Assembly: GCA_035566015.1 (NCBI GenBank)
Contig: DATMRS010000006.1
Coordinates: 194,145 to 258,144, forward strand
Length of the DNA: 64,000 bases
DNA from: DATMRS01 sp035566015
GTDB lineage: Bacteria; Pseudomonadota; Alphaproteobacteria; Sphingomonadales; Sphingomonadaceae
Direction: 5' to 3'
Part shown: positions 1 to 7,987 of the stretch, piece by piece
How the letters are laid out: each line of letters opens with the position of its first letter
Position numbering within the stretch: the first letter of the stretch is position 1
The notes under the pieces: generated by a model
The model's database searches: none
Told to the model about the DNA's origin: nothing
What the model saw: only the letters and a program-made list of their open reading frames with translations
Translations under genes and position numbers: made by a program

Positions 1-231
1 ACGATGCTCAACATGCTCGAATTGAGGAAGCTGATCGCGCGGCGCTCCTCCAAAGCCGACGGCCGATCGCGCGCGGTCCACCTCACCGCGGCGGGCAAGC
101 GCGAGTTCGAGAAGGTGCGAACGGTGGCGCTCGATGCCGAGCACAGCTTCGTCGGCGATTCGCTGAGCGCGGAAGAAACGCGGCTGCTCATCAGCCTTCT
201 CTCGCGGCTGCTCGCGGGCCTGCGCGAATGA
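1..231 (+). CDS. MarR-family transcriptional regulator, C-terminal part
   Basis: Only the last 76 or so residues are inside the window; the reading frame is open to the first base, so the gene starts upstream. The visible part carries the end of a winged helix (an RRSSKADGRSRAVHLTAAG wing, as in MarR proteins) followed by the C-terminal dimerisation helix. MarR proteins bind DNA as dimers and usually release it when a phenolic or acyl ligand binds. The stop codon overlaps the start of the CoA transferase gene by four bases (ATGA), so both are probably co-transcribed and the regulator may control this locus. The ligand cannot be told from the sequence. Confidence 0.85.
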   Translation, partial: TMLNMLELRKLIARRSSKADGRSRAVHLTAAGKREFEKVRTVALDAEHSFVGDSLSAEETRLLISLLSRLLAGLRE

Positions 232-1325
232 CGGCCCTCACGCGCGGGCCGCTGGCGGGCGTCCGGATCATCGAGATCGCGGGGATCGGCCCACTGCCGT
301 TCGCGGGCATGCTGCTGGCGGATTTGGGCGCCGATATCCTGCGGATCGATCCGCCGCGTCCGCGCGAATTGCAGAGCGCCGACGCCGACGGGCGCGATCC
401 CGTTATGCGCGGCCGCGCGGCGATGACGCTGGACCTGAAGACCGATGAGGGCCGCGATCGCCTGCTCGGCCTCGTCGCGGTCGCCGACGTGCTGATCGAG
501 GGGTTGCGGCCGGGCAAGATGGAAGCGCTCGGGCTCGGCCCCGGCGCCTGTTTCGCCCGCGCGCCACACCTCGTTTACGGCCGTTCGACCGGCTGGGGGC
601 AGACCGGCAGCCTCGCCGCCTCGGCCGGACATGACCCCAATTATGTGAGCTATACCGGCGCACTAAGCTGGCTGGGCGCGAGTGGCCGGCCGGCGATGCC
701 CCCTTTCGGCCTGGTCGGCGATACCGCGGGCGGCGCGCTCTATCTGGTGGTCGGCGTGCTCGCCGCACTTCACCACGCCCGCGCGACGGGCACGGGACAG
801 GTAGTGGACGCCGCGATCATGGACGGCACGCTATCCCTGATGACGGGCCTCTATGCGATGCAGGATCGCGATCCCGCCGAACGCGCGCGGTGGCACGCGA
901 CGATGGGCGGCTCCTGCCCCTTCGCCACACTCTATGAAACGGCGGATGGCGGCTTCATGGCGGTGTGCGCGCTCGAAAGCCGCTTTTACGCGCAATTTGT
1001 GGAGGGGTTGGGCCTCGACGCGAAGGCGCTGCCGCCGCGCGGCGACATGGCGCACTGGCCCGCGCTGCGCGAGCAATTCGCCCGCAGTTTTCGCGCGAAG
1101 CCCCGCTCCCATTGGGAACAGATCTTCACCGGCACCGATGCCTGCGTGACCGCTGCCCTGTCGATCGAGGAAGCGCGCGATCATCCCATCAATGCCGCGC
1201 GCGGTGCCTTCGCGAACGGCATTCCGGCGGCGGCGCCGCGCTTTTCGGTGACGGCAACGGGCCACGCCCCGCAAGGGCTGGCCGCCGATGCGATGATCGA
1301 ACGGTGGCAAACCGGTTCGGGCTAG
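228..1325 (+). CDS. CaiB/BaiF family CoA transferase, alpha-methylacyl-CoA racemase-like
   Basis: A 365-residue protein beginning with the class III CoA-transferase/racemase N-terminus (GPLAGVRIIEIAGIGPLPFA, then a GADILRID motif near residue 40). The region around AGHDPNYVSYTGAL and GDTAGGALYLVVGVLAAL corresponds to the His and Asp catalytic regions of alpha-methylacyl-CoA racemase. The family moves CoA between acids or epimerises 2-methylacyl-CoA esters in the cytoplasm. Its start codon overlaps the stop of the upstream marR gene, which suggests translational coupling. Racemase is favoured over transferase from the N-terminal motif, but the substrate is unknown. Confidence 0.88.
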   Translation: MTALTRGPLAGVRIIEIAGIGPLPFAGMLLADLGADILRIDPPRPRELQSADADGRDPVMRGRAAMTLDLKTDEGRDRLLGLVAVADVLIEGLRPGKMEALGLGPGACFARAPHLVYGRSTGWGQTGSLAASAGHDPNYVSYTGALSWLGASGRPAMPPFGLVGDTAGGALYLVVGVLAALHHARATGTGQVVDAAIMDGTLSLMTGLYAMQDRDPAERARWHATMGGSCPFATLYETADGGFMAVCALESRFYAQFVEGLGLDAKALPPRGDMAHWPALREQFARSFRAKPRSHWEQIFTGTDACVTAALSIEEARDHPINAARGAFANGIPAAAPRFSVTATGHAPQGLAADAMIERWQTGSG

Positions 1326-1328
1326 GCG

Positions 1329-1745
1329 TCAGAAGACGCCATTGTCGTTGAGCGGGTCGGCCGGCACGGACTGGGCCGCGTCCCAATGCTCGGCGATGCG
1401 GCCGTCCTCGATGCGGAAGATGTCGACCACCGCATTGCCCCGGTCGCCGGGATTGATGATGACATGGACATGGCCGATCACGAAATCGCCGTCGACGAAC
1501 AGCCGCTTCACATGATGTTCCGCGCCGGGCGACTTCGCCTTGGCCCAATCGAGAAAGCGCTTCAGCCCCTCCGCGCCCGTCGTCGCCATCGGACTGTGCT
1601 GGATATAGCCGGGCAGGAAAAAGTCGTCGACGCGCGTTGAATCGAGCGGTTGCAGCACATGTTCATACACATTGCGGACAAGCGCGAGGTTCGCTTCCTC
1701 CTCCGCCGAACGCGCACGTGTCGGCTCGTTTTTGAGATTGAACAT
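1329..1745 (-). CDS. NTF2/SnoaL-like protein
   Basis: A 138-residue protein of the SnoaL/NTF2-like fold: an N-terminal helix (ANLALVRNVYEHVL), a short helix after GAEGLKRFLDWAKAK, then sheet strands with HVHVIINPGD and the typical end IVDIFR-IEDGRIAEHWDAAQ. The ATG at 1745 is chosen because GGAGG lies six to ten bases upstream; an earlier in-frame ATG at 1805 lacks a good site and would add a non-conserved leader. Such proteins are small isomerases, hydrolases or ligand binders often found beside catabolic genes. It is convergent with the CoA transferase and downstream of the flavoprotein on the same strand. The reaction is unknown. Confidence 0.82.
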   Translation of the reverse strand: MFNLKNEPTRARSAEEEANLALVRNVYEHVLQPLDSTRVDDFFLPGYIQHSPMATTGAEGLKRFLDWAKAKSPGAEHHVKRLFVDGDFVIGHVHVIINPGDRGNAVVDIFRIEDGRIAEHWDAAQSVPADPLNDNGVF

Positions 1746-1812
1746 GGGCGCCCCTCCTCCGCAAAATCGCGCGCCTATTCGATGGGAAGCGGCGCGCGAT
1801 GTCAACGCAGGC

Positions 1813-3387
1813 TCACGCGTCGCGATAGGCGCGCGGCCAGATTCCCTGCTTGCCGGGGGACAGCACGCCGTTGGGATCGAGCGCGTCCTTCAGCCGCTCG
1901 TTGAAGCGACGCTGCGCATGATCGTTGAAATCATATTGGTCGGCGACCAGGTCCATGAAGTCCAGGTGCGAGCGATATTCGCCATAGCCCAGCTTCGCGG
2001 CGGGCGCGACCAGCGCCTTGCACGCGTCATAGGCGGCCGACGCCTGCGCCTCATTTTCGGTATCGAACACCACCAGCCCGACATGGATCATGCTGCGCCG
2101 GCTGACGATGATGACACCGCTATAATCGAGCCCCGCCTCATTGAGGCCGGTGCGCACCAGATCGCGCAGCGCAGCGCCGTCACGCCCGGTGATCGGGGAG
2201 GCGCAGGAAAAGCCGATATGGCCGCCCTTTTCGCCGCCATACCAGCGCGTCATGCGATCGAGGTCCATGCTCGGGATGCCCGCCTGCACCCGCTCATGCG
2301 GGTTGGTGAATTCGGGCAAGGCGCGCCCGTCATATTTGGAGAAAGTCACCTCCGCGCCGGGTATCGAGCCGAAGGCGTCAGCGACGATCTCGCGCTGGCG
2401 CTCGACGATCCGCTCGTCGCCGTAGAGGGCGAACCGCATCACCCAGCGGCCGAGCCCCGGCTGGCGGGCGATCTCCTCGATCACCGCCTCGGGGATCGGC
2501 CCCGCGCCTGTGTACCATTGCTCGCGTCCGGTGAAGGCGGACATGGCGCAGACCGCGTTGATGATCATCGGCTGATTGGGGATCGTGCCGTCCATCATCA
2601 GCGGTCGCAGCTTTTCCAGCAGCAGTTCGAGGTCGCTGTCGCGCCGCAGCGTGAGCCAGCCCGGCATGTAGCATTCGGGCGGCGGCATCAGCCATAAGCC
2701 CATCTTCGTCACGATGCCGAAGTTCGATTGCATGAACAGCCCGTCCGCGCTGGGGCCGCAGCCGCGCCGATAGACCTGCCAGGCCTTGGCGTTGGCCATC
2801 GCGCCCATGCCGGTGCGCAACACCTCGCCGTCGGCGAGCACCACCTCCATGCCGCACTGGTTCGCGACATGGTCGCCGAACGGCGTATAGCCCATGCCAT
2901 GGTCGAGCGTGTTGCCGACGACACTCCCCCAGCCGAGATCGGGAACCGACATCCACAGGCGCGATCCGGTCGATCGCAGATGTTCGTAGAGATCGAAGAA
3001 GCTGACCCCCGGCTCGACGAGCGCATAGGCCGATTCCTCATTCACCTCGATCACCCGGTTCATGCGCCGGAGGCTGAGGACGAGCGAGCCCGACAGGCGC
3101 GGCGCCGCGCCGCCATAACCGTTGTTGCGGCCCTGCGAACTGGTCCACACCGGCAGCTTATGCTCATTGGCCACGCGCAGCACCGCCTGTACCTCCTCCA
3201 CCGAGGAGGGCATGACGACGGCGGACGGCTCGAACCGCCGCCAGTCGCGATGCGCGAAAGGATCGCGGAACGTGGCGACATCCTGCGCCCCGGTGAGGCA
3301 TCCTTCCGGCCCGAGCAGCGCGCCGAGCTGCGCGATCGCGGCCTCGATCCCGGCGTCCGACAGCGCCACCTGTTCCCGATCGGCCAT
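1813..3387 (-). CDS. VAO-type FAD-binding oxidase/dehydrogenase
   Basis: A 524-residue flavoprotein of the vanillyl-alcohol oxidase/p-cresol methylhydroxylase family. The PCMH-type FAD domain is visible from PSSVEEVQAVLRVANEH to about residue 250, with the pyrophosphate-binding SQGRNNGYGG segment. The C-terminal half has the VAO substrate-domain hallmark GYGEYRSHLDFMD and the end motif ALDPNGVLSPGKQGIWP. Members oxidise para-substituted phenols such as vanillyl alcohol, eugenol or 4-cresol. The ATG at 3387 has AGGAG six bases upstream; the ATG at 3393 is too close to that site. An AraC regulator lies upstream on the same strand, probably its activator. The substrate and whether FAD is covalently bound cannot be decided here. 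Confidence 0.88.
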   Translation of the reverse strand: MADREQVALSDAGIEAAIAQLGALLGPEGCLTGAQDVATFRDPFAHRDWRRFEPSAVVMPSSVEEVQAVLRVANEHKLPVWTSSQGRNNGYGGAAPRLSGSLVLSLRRMNRVIEVNEESAYALVEPGVSFFDLYEHLRSTGSRLWMSVPDLGWGSVVGNTLDHGMGYTPFGDHVANQCGMEVVLADGEVLRTGMGAMANAKAWQVYRRGCGPSADGLFMQSNFGIVTKMGLWLMPPPECYMPGWLTLRRDSDLELLLEKLRPLMMDGTIPNQPMIINAVCAMSAFTGREQWYTGAGPIPEAVIEEIARQPGLGRWVMRFALYGDERIVERQREIVADAFGSIPGAEVTFSKYDGRALPEFTNPHERVQAGIPSMDLDRMTRWYGGEKGGHIGFSCASPITGRDGAALRDLVRTGLNEAGLDYSGVIIVSRRSMIHVGLVVFDTENEAQASAAYDACKALVAPAAKLGYGEYRSHLDFMDLVADQYDFNDHAQRRFNERLKDALDPNGVLSPGKQGIWPRAYRDA

Positions 3388-3483
3388 ATCCATCTCCTGT
3401 CCTGCGCCCGTTCGCGGCGGTTCGTCGCCAGCATATCGGAGGACAGGGAACGGCCGTTTGGTTCTGCGTGCAATCCCGCTGGG

Positions 3484-4431
3484 TCAGGAGTGCACCGGGC
3501 CGCGCGCACCCGACGGACTGGTGCCGAAGCGCGCCCGAAAACGCTTGGCGAAATGCCCTGGATCGAGGAAGCCACATCGCAGCGCAATCTCGCCGACGGG
3601 CAGCGACGCATGGCGCGGATCGGCCAGTATCACGCGGGCGCGGTCGAGCCGCTCGGCTATCAGATGCCGGCCGAAGCTGCCCCCTTCGCGCGCGAAGAGC
3701 AGATGGAGATAGCGTTTGGAAATACCCGCCGCCGCCGCCGCGTTGTCGGGAGTGAAATCGGGATCGTGCGCCCTGTCGCGAATGATCTGGAGAAGCCGGG
3801 CGAACATGCGCCGATCGGTCCTGGACGGCGGATCCGGCGGGGTGCAGGCGAGGACAAGCAGGCTGGCGATCTGATCGGCCACCGCGCCGCTCGGCAGCGC
3901 AAGCCGGTCGAGCCCGCCGACCTCGAGTTGCGCGAGCATCGCCGACAGCGCGAGCCCCCAGCCGCGCGCGCCATCGATCCGCCGCCCGGTGAGCGCAACC
4001 GGATCGGCCGCCCAGCGGGCAAGCCAGTCATGATCGAGGTTGAGCGTCAGCGCGCAACTTTCGGTGGCGTCGAACGCATAGGGCGTCGTGCGATCGAGCA
4101 GCACGCAATCGCCCGCGCGCACGACATCCTCGCGCCCATGCTGGCTGAACCGGAACGCCCCCGATCGCACGCTGATGAGATCGATCGTCGCCCGCCTCGG
4201 CCCGGCGGCGATGCACCGCCGCGTCCGCCGCACCGATTGCGGCCCCGCCTCCACCTTGCTCAGAATCGAGGGGCCGAACGGCCCCTGCTCAATCCGGGCG
4301 TAAAAATCGGGCGCGGAAGAACCTATGTCGAGCGCGAAAAGCGACTGCCCGACGACCGCGCGCCACCGATCGAGCGCACGCTCGCCGACAGCGTCAGCGG
4401 TGGACCAGGCCGACCGGTTCATCGTCCGCAC
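3484..4431 (-). CDS. AraC-family transcriptional regulator
   Basis: A 315-residue protein with an N-terminal AraC-binding-2 type sensor half (about residues 20-190) and a C-terminal double helix-turn-helix. The second half reads DFTPDNAAAAAGISKRYLHLLF and later LPVGEIALRCGFLDPGHFAKRFRARFG, the classic AraC signature. The first in-frame start is GTG at 4431, three bases after GGAGG; an ATG at 4422 is an alternative twelve bases after it. It lies upstream of the VAO-type flavoprotein in the same direction with a 96-base gap, so it probably activates that gene in response to an aromatic effector. The effector is inferred from context only. Confidence 0.87.
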   Translation of the reverse strand: MRTMNRSAWSTADAVGERALDRWRAVVGQSLFALDIGSSAPDFYARIEQGPFGPSILSKVEAGPQSVRRTRRCIAAGPRRATIDLISVRSGAFRFSQHGREDVVRAGDCVLLDRTTPYAFDATESCALTLNLDHDWLARWAADPVALTGRRIDGARGWGLALSAMLAQLEVGGLDRLALPSGAVADQIASLLVLACTPPDPPSRTDRRMFARLLQIIRDRAHDPDFTPDNAAAAAGISKRYLHLLFAREGGSFGRHLIAERLDRARVILADPRHASLPVGEIALRCGFLDPGHFAKRFRARFGTSPSGARGPVHS

Positions 4432-4709
4432 ATCCCTCCTTCCCGAAAGCCGGTCGAGTCTACAGCGATTTGTTCTTATCCGGAACCTGCTGTTCGGCGG
4501 CGACTTCGCGAAGCTGCGCTGACGGCTGAATCCGTGCTCCCTGTCGACAATATTCCACTATATCGGGACATGCGCGTCACTACGTCTATTGGCGCAAATT
4601 CAGTAACGGCGTGATCGGCATCATGACCATCCTGCACGAGCGGATGCATCTGATGGATCGGTTCCGCGAAGGCAGCGAGTGCTGGCGAACAGGCCAACGC
4701 TTGGCAGCT
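4432..4709. other. Gene-free stretch between AraC gene and HAD gene
   Basis: About 280 bases, slightly richer in A and T than the surroundings. It separates the AraC gene, for which it is the upstream region, from the end of the sugar-phosphate operon. I see no RNA gene, strong terminator or clear operator in it. Confidence 0.5.
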
Positions 4710-5528
4710 TCAGCCTTTCGCGATCGCCGGCAGGATATAGGTTTCGATCGCGTGGGCGACGCCGTCCTCCTCGTTCGACGTTGTCACATGATCGGCGGCG
4801 GCCTTCACCGCGTCGGGCGCCTGCCCCATTGCGATCGACAGGCCTGCCTGCGCGAACATCGGCAGGTCATTGTCCATGTCGCCGATCACCGCGGTGGCGC
4901 TCAGCGGAACGCCGATCAGGTCGGCCAGCGCGATAACACCATCGCCCTTGTTCGCCTGCGTGTGAGTGATGTCGAGATAATAAGGCTGGGAACGGAGGAT
5001 CGTCACCGCATGGCCCGCCGCCGACCTTACCTCCGCCTCGACGGTATCGAGCGCGCCGGACACGTCGCTGACCGCCACCATCTTGTCGATCGCGGGCAGG
5101 AGATCGGCGAAATTGTCGCGGACCACCGGGTCCTGTCGCGAGGCGATCCGCTCCCGCGCGACATGGGGATTGCCCGGATCGGCAACGAACCAGCGCCCGC
5201 GCGCGAACACCCAGGGCGTCACGTCCGGCCGCGACAGCATCGGCAGGACCGTGTCGGCAATCTGCCGGGGCACCTGCCAGTCGATCAGTATATCGCCGTT
5301 GCTGCGGAACAGCGTGCCGCCGTTGAAGGCAGCGAGCGGGCTGTCGCTGCCCAGTTCCTTGGCAAGCCAGCCGATGCCGCTTGGCGGACGGGCGCTGATG
5401 AGGGCGAGCGGCACGCCCGCCTCTATGACACGCTGGCCAGCGGCGCGGACGGCATCGGACAGGCTTTTGTCCTGTCGCACCAGCGTCCCGTCTATGTCGC
5501 AGACGAGCAGGCGGATTGGATCGGCCAC
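4710..5528 (-). CDS. Cof-type HAD-IIB sugar-phosphate phosphatase
   Basis: A 272-residue HAD hydrolase with the nucleophile motif DIDGTLVR at residues 10-17, the conserved Ser/Thr motif around ALISARP, a Lys in the QANKGDGV region and the terminal acidic motif GDMDNDLPMF near residue 220. A C2B cap lies between. These features fit the Cof/YidA group, which dephosphorylates sugar phosphates in the cytoplasm. Only four bases separate its start from the zwf stop, so it is the last gene of the pentose-phosphate operon. That position suggests a phosphorylated sugar or lactone intermediate as substrate, but this is inference; it is not a 6-phosphogluconolactonase by family. Confidence 0.88.
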   Translation of the reverse strand: MADPIRLLVCDIDGTLVRQDKSLSDAVRAAGQRVIEAGVPLALISARPPSGIGWLAKELGSDSPLAAFNGGTLFRSNGDILIDWQVPRQIADTVLPMLSRPDVTPWVFARGRWFVADPGNPHVARERIASRQDPVVRDNFADLLPAIDKMVAVSDVSGALDTVEAEVRSAAGHAVTILRSQPYYLDITHTQANKGDGVIALADLIGVPLSATAVIGDMDNDLPMFAQAGLSIAMGQAPDAVKAAADHVTTSNEEDGVAHAIETYILPAIAKG

Positions 5529-5532
5529 CGCC

Positions 5533-6993
5533 TTATCCGATCCGATGCCAGCAGCGCCCGTCGCTCGCCATCAGCGCGTCGGCGCCGACGGGCCCGGTGC
5601 TGCCGGCGGTATAGGGCTCGGGCTCGCCGCCCTCGGCCCAGAGATCGAGCAGAGGCTGCACGACCTCCCAGCCCAACTCCACCATGTCGGCGCGCTGGAA
5701 TAGCGACTGATCGCCGTTCAACACGTCGTAGAGCAGGGTTTCATAGCCGGTGCTGCGGGCCAGCCGGAAATGATCGGCATAGCGGAAATCGAGCGTCACC
5801 GCCGCGGTATCGACGATCGGACCTGGCCGCTTGGCGAGGAAATCGAGCGTGATGCCCTCGTCCGGCTGGATCTGGAGGATCACTTTGTTGGGGGGCAGCT
5901 TCTCGACATCGGTATCACGGAACAGCGCGAGCGGCACCGGTTTGAAGGTGACGACCACCTCGGTGTCGCGCGCGGCAAGCGCCTTGCCAGTCCGCAGATA
6001 GAAAGGCACGCCCGCCCAGCGCCAGCTATCGATGAACAGCTTGTACGCCACATAGGTTTCCGTGCGGCTGTCGGGCGCGACATCGGGTTCGGCGCGATAA
6101 TCGCACACGGCACGATCGCCGATCTTGCCGGCCCGATATTGGCCGCGCACGGCATCGTCGCGCGCCTCCTCCCGCGTCGGCACGCGCACCGCATCGACCA
6201 CCTTGGCTTTCTCGTTCCGCAGCGCCTCGGCATCGAAGGAGTTGGGCGGCTCCATCGCCACCATCGCGAGGATCTGGAGAAGATGGTTCGGCACCATGTC
6301 GCGCAGCGCGCCGGCCGTATCGTAGAATTTGCCCCGCCGTCCCACGTCCACCGTCTCGGCGGCGGTGATCTGGACATGATCGATATGATTGCTGTTCCAT
6401 ATCGATTCGAGGAAGGTGTTGCCGAACCGCGCGACCATGATGTTGCGCACGGTTTCCTTGCCGAGGAAATGATCGATCCGATAAATCTGCCCCTCGGCCG
6501 CGACGCGCGCGAGACGCGCGTTCAGCGCCTTCGCCGAGGCGAGATCGTGGCCGAACGGCTTCTCGACGACGATCCGGCGATAGCCGTCCTTCTGGTCCAG
6601 CAGCCCCGCCTTGGCGAGGCTCTCGGCAAGCGGCCCGAAGAAGCGCGGTAAGGTCGCGAAATAGAAGACCACATTGCCGCCCGGCAGCGCCTTCTTCAGC
6701 GCCTCGAAGAGGCCACGATCGGTGAAATCGCCGCGCAGATAGCGGATGCGCGTGTCCAGCCCGTGCCACGCGCCGTCTTCAAGGAACTCGGAAAGCGATT
6801 TGCGGACGCTTGCATCATCGCCCTCGCGAATGTCGACGCCGAGGATCGACAGGCCCTCGTCGATCAACCCGTCGCGCGCGAGATTGACGAGCGAGGGAAT
6901 CAGCAACCGGCGGGACAAGTCGCCGGTGATGCCGAGAATCACCAGTGTCGCAGGATCGGGAACGGGCGGGCGCGGCGGTTCGCCTTCGCTCAT
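5533..6993 (-). CDS. zwf: Glucose-6-phosphate 1-dehydrogenase
   Basis: A 486-residue enzyme, close to the family's usual 490. It oxidises glucose 6-phosphate to 6-phosphogluconolactone with NAD(P). The Rossmann motif is LGITGDLSRRLL near residue 20, a variant of the usual GASGDLA. The active-site signature RIDHFLGKETVRN is present about a third of the way in, followed by FGNTFLESIWN. The ATG at 6993 is chosen because it overlaps the gnd stop (ATGA) and begins right before the family's N-terminus; the frame is open further upstream but only through gnd. It is the penultimate gene of the operon rpiA-tkt-tal/pgi-gnd-zwf-HAD. Confidence 0.95.
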   Translation of the reverse strand: MSEGEPPRPPVPDPATLVILGITGDLSRRLLIPSLVNLARDGLIDEGLSILGVDIREGDDASVRKSLSEFLEDGAWHGLDTRIRYLRGDFTDRGLFEALKKALPGGNVVFYFATLPRFFGPLAESLAKAGLLDQKDGYRRIVVEKPFGHDLASAKALNARLARVAAEGQIYRIDHFLGKETVRNIMVARFGNTFLESIWNSNHIDHVQITAAETVDVGRRGKFYDTAGALRDMVPNHLLQILAMVAMEPPNSFDAEALRNEKAKVVDAVRVPTREEARDDAVRGQYRAGKIGDRAVCDYRAEPDVAPDSRTETYVAYKLFIDSWRWAGVPFYLRTGKALAARDTEVVVTFKPVPLALFRDTDVEKLPPNKVILQIQPDEGITLDFLAKRPGPIVDTAAVTLDFRYADHFRLARSTGYETLLYDVLNGDQSLFQRADMVELGWEVVQPLLDLWAEGGEPEPYTAGSTGPVGADALMASDGRCWHRIG

Positions 6994-7967
6994 TGCGGAA
7001 TCTCGACATGGCCGCCGAAGCCGAAGCGCATCGCCGACAGCAGCTTGTCGCCGAAGGTGGTATCGACACGGCTGCGATATCGGGCAAAGAGCGCGGCGGA
7101 GAGGACATAGGCGGGCACCGCCTCCTCCATCGCCGCCTCCACCGTCCAATGACCTTCGCCTGAATCGGCGACGTTCCCGGTATATTCGTCGAGGTAACGA
7201 TCCTTCGCCAGCGCAGCGGCGGAGAGATCGAGCAGCCATGAGGAAATGACGCTCCCGCGCCGCCACACCTCGGCGACGTCGGGCAGGTTGAGCGTGTAGC
7301 GCTCCTCCTCAGGCAGCAGCTCGGACGCCTTGGTTTTGAGGATATCGAAACCCTCGGCATAGGCCTGCATCAGGCCATATTCGATGCCGTTATGGACCAT
7401 CTTGACGAAGTGCCCCGCGCCGGCCGGCCCGGCATGGATATAGCCGCGCTCGGCCCGATCATCGGCAGCATCGCGCCCCTTGGTGCGCGGGATATTTCCA
7501 AAGCCGGGGGCGAGCGTCGAAAAGATCGGGTCGAGCCGGCGGACAATCTCCTCCTCGCCGCCGATCATCATGCAATAGCCGCGCTCCAACCCCCAGACGC
7601 CGCCCGAGGTGCCGACATCGACATGATGCACGCCCTTCTCCGCGCAGGCTTTCGCGCGCTGGATGTCATGCTTGTAGAAGCTGTTGCCGCCGTCGATCAG
7701 CACGTCGCCCCGGCTCACCATGCCTGTCAGCGCCGCGATCGTGTCCTCGGTCGGCTTGCCCGCCGGCAGCATGACCCAGATGGTGCGCGGCTGATCCAGC
7801 TTGGCGACCACATCCTCCAGCGATCCGGCGGTCGTCACCCCTTCGCCGGCCAGCTCCTTCATCGCATCGGCGTCGCGATCGAAGGCGACGATCTCATGGC
7901 CGCCGCGCATCAGCCGGCGCGCGATATTGCCGCCCATGCGGCCCAGCCCGATCAATCCCATTTGCAT
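6990..7967 (-). CDS. gnd: 6-phosphogluconate dehydrogenase, short (YqeC/GndA-like) form
   Basis: A 325-residue enzyme, much shorter than the 470-residue E. coli type, so it belongs to the short decarboxylating 6-phosphogluconate dehydrogenases, some of which prefer NAD+. The N-terminal nucleotide fold reads GLIGLGRMGGNIARRLMRGG. The substrate motif VGTSGGVWGLERGYCMMIGG lies near residue 120. The catalytic Lys-Asn region is GAGHFVKMVHNGIEYGLMQAYAEG near residue 185. It converts 6-phosphogluconate to ribulose 5-phosphate. It follows tal/pgi by 20 bases and overlaps zwf by four. Cofactor preference cannot be read reliably. Confidence 0.94.
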   Translation of the reverse strand: MQMGLIGLGRMGGNIARRLMRGGHEIVAFDRDADAMKELAGEGVTTAGSLEDVVAKLDQPRTIWVMLPAGKPTEDTIAALTGMVSRGDVLIDGGNSFYKHDIQRAKACAEKGVHHVDVGTSGGVWGLERGYCMMIGGEEEIVRRLDPIFSTLAPGFGNIPRTKGRDAADDRAERGYIHAGPAGAGHFVKMVHNGIEYGLMQAYAEGFDILKTKASELLPEEERYTLNLPDVAEVWRRGSVISSWLLDLSAAALAKDRYLDEYTGNVADSGEGHWTVEAAMEEAVPAYVLSAALFARYRSRVDTTFGDKLLSAMRFGFGGHVEIPQ

Positions 7968-7987
7968 AAGGCAGATACTCCCGATTT

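Noticed and set aside
2728..4614. Long plus-strand frame of 628 codons
   Set aside because: It is antisense to the VAO-type flavoprotein and AraC genes, has low-complexity Arg/Ala composition and no domain; an effect of high GC.
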